Shown: piece after piece, positions 63,337-64,000 of the stretch | Position numbering within the stretch: the first letter of the stretch is position 1 | How the letters are laid out: every line of letters starts with the position of its first letter | DNA from: Echinarachnius parma | Lineage: Eukaryota > Echinodermata > Echinoidea > Clypeasteroida > Echinarachniidae | DNA: 64,000 nucleotides | Direction: 5' to 3' | Assembly (NCBI GenBank): GCA_037951105.1 | Contig: JBAMJV010005489.1 | Coordinates: 52,501-116,500 of the forward strand | The notes under the pieces: generated by a model | What the model saw: the letters and a program-made list of their open reading frames with translations, nothing else | The model's database searches: none | What the model was told of the DNA's origin: nothing | Program-made: the position numbers and the translations under genes

Positions 63337-64000
63337 CTGAACATGAAATATAATTGCATTTTATGTTATTTCATTGTACCATAAGGCATGTGACATGATT
63401 GATGCAATAATGTTAAAAAACAATATAGTGTATAAATGACAAGATTAAATGGAAATGCATGTCAGATTCAAATTGTAGTATAGCCTATACAAAAGCTCAC
63501 AGCTTTTACCTTTATTTGTACTTTTTATTAAAAAAGGCACTATTTAAATATTAACATAGTAATGTGATGTCCGTGTATAGTGTAATTAATAATTACTACT
63601 TTTAAAATTAATGCATGTTAGATTCAGCTCGTAGTTTAGGGTAAACAAAAGCCAAAATCTGTCATTTGTATTATTTTGACTTTATTATAAGGCTAAAGAC
63701 ATTATTTAAATCTTCACTAAGTAAATGAGATGAATAACAATAATTAAACAGTGACAACCATTGCTTGATATAGTTATAAACAGGTAATTATTACGAAAAT
63801 CGAAGAAACCTTTACAAAGGTTATCGATTTCATTCAAAATATGTTGATTGCATTCAGTACAATAATATATCCAGTGAAGTACGAGTGTTCACGTTTCTTT
63901 ATGAAGTTATTTGCCTCATAATTAGACGCTCAAAATATGTTATGCAAAATCGTTTTCTATTTGATCATTAATTTGCGTTTGCAATATTCATGTGATTATC
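63337..64000. other. First intron of the second receptor (partial), nothing else seen
   Basis: AT-rich. The segment just after the exon (ATAAGGCATGTGACATGATTGATGCAA) resembles the same intron of the paralogue near 48.76-48.79 kb, showing that the duplication included the introns. No signal-peptide exon was found before the edge. Confidence 0.5.

Overview
The window looks like AT-rich, intron-rich genomic DNA from an animal. Phase-1 exons with GT..AG boundaries, SRCR and WSC ectodomains, tandem receptor paralogues, decayed non-LTR retrotransposons and many TTAA-flanked MITE-like repeats suggest a marine invertebrate, most likely a non-chordate deuterostome such as an echinoderm or hemichordate. 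The phylum is an inference; no rRNA or mitochondrial marker is present.

Left third (about 2.2-19 kb, + strand): a multi-exon gene whose visible exons encode three consecutive copies of the fibrinogen-like module found in contactin-associated proteins (Caspr/CNTNAP, neurexin IV). Each module is about 200 residues, starts and ends in phase 1 and is a multiple of three bases long. The 5' end lies outside the window. A weak terminal exon with stop and poly(A) signal is proposed near 18.8-19.05 kb. Five exons of modules 1 and 3 are flanked by truncated copies of themselves, often keeping a splice site; no such copies were seen around module 2.

Middle (about 19-33.7 kb): no supported host gene. 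It holds TTAA MITEs, a 1.4 kb near-perfect foldback element, and a 6.9 kb element with about 1.2 kb inverted arms that contains a dead reverse transcriptase and another MITE.

Right half (33.7-64 kb, - strand): two tandem paralogous single-pass receptors. The first is complete in seven exons (453 aa): signal peptide, SRCR, WSC, short Thr/Ser stalk, transmembrane helix, tyrosine-rich tail. The second lacks only its signal-peptide exon, which should lie just past the right edge. Its stalk is more than doubled and its tail carries an in-frame 60-bp repeat that multiplies YxxP motifs. The two share exon phases, the tail C-terminus and a poly-C tract just after the stop codon. From their domains they are probably recognition receptors signalling through SH2 adaptors; that role is inference. 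Their introns hold three types of non-LTR retrotransposon remnant, a Tc1-type transposase remnant and several foldback elements.
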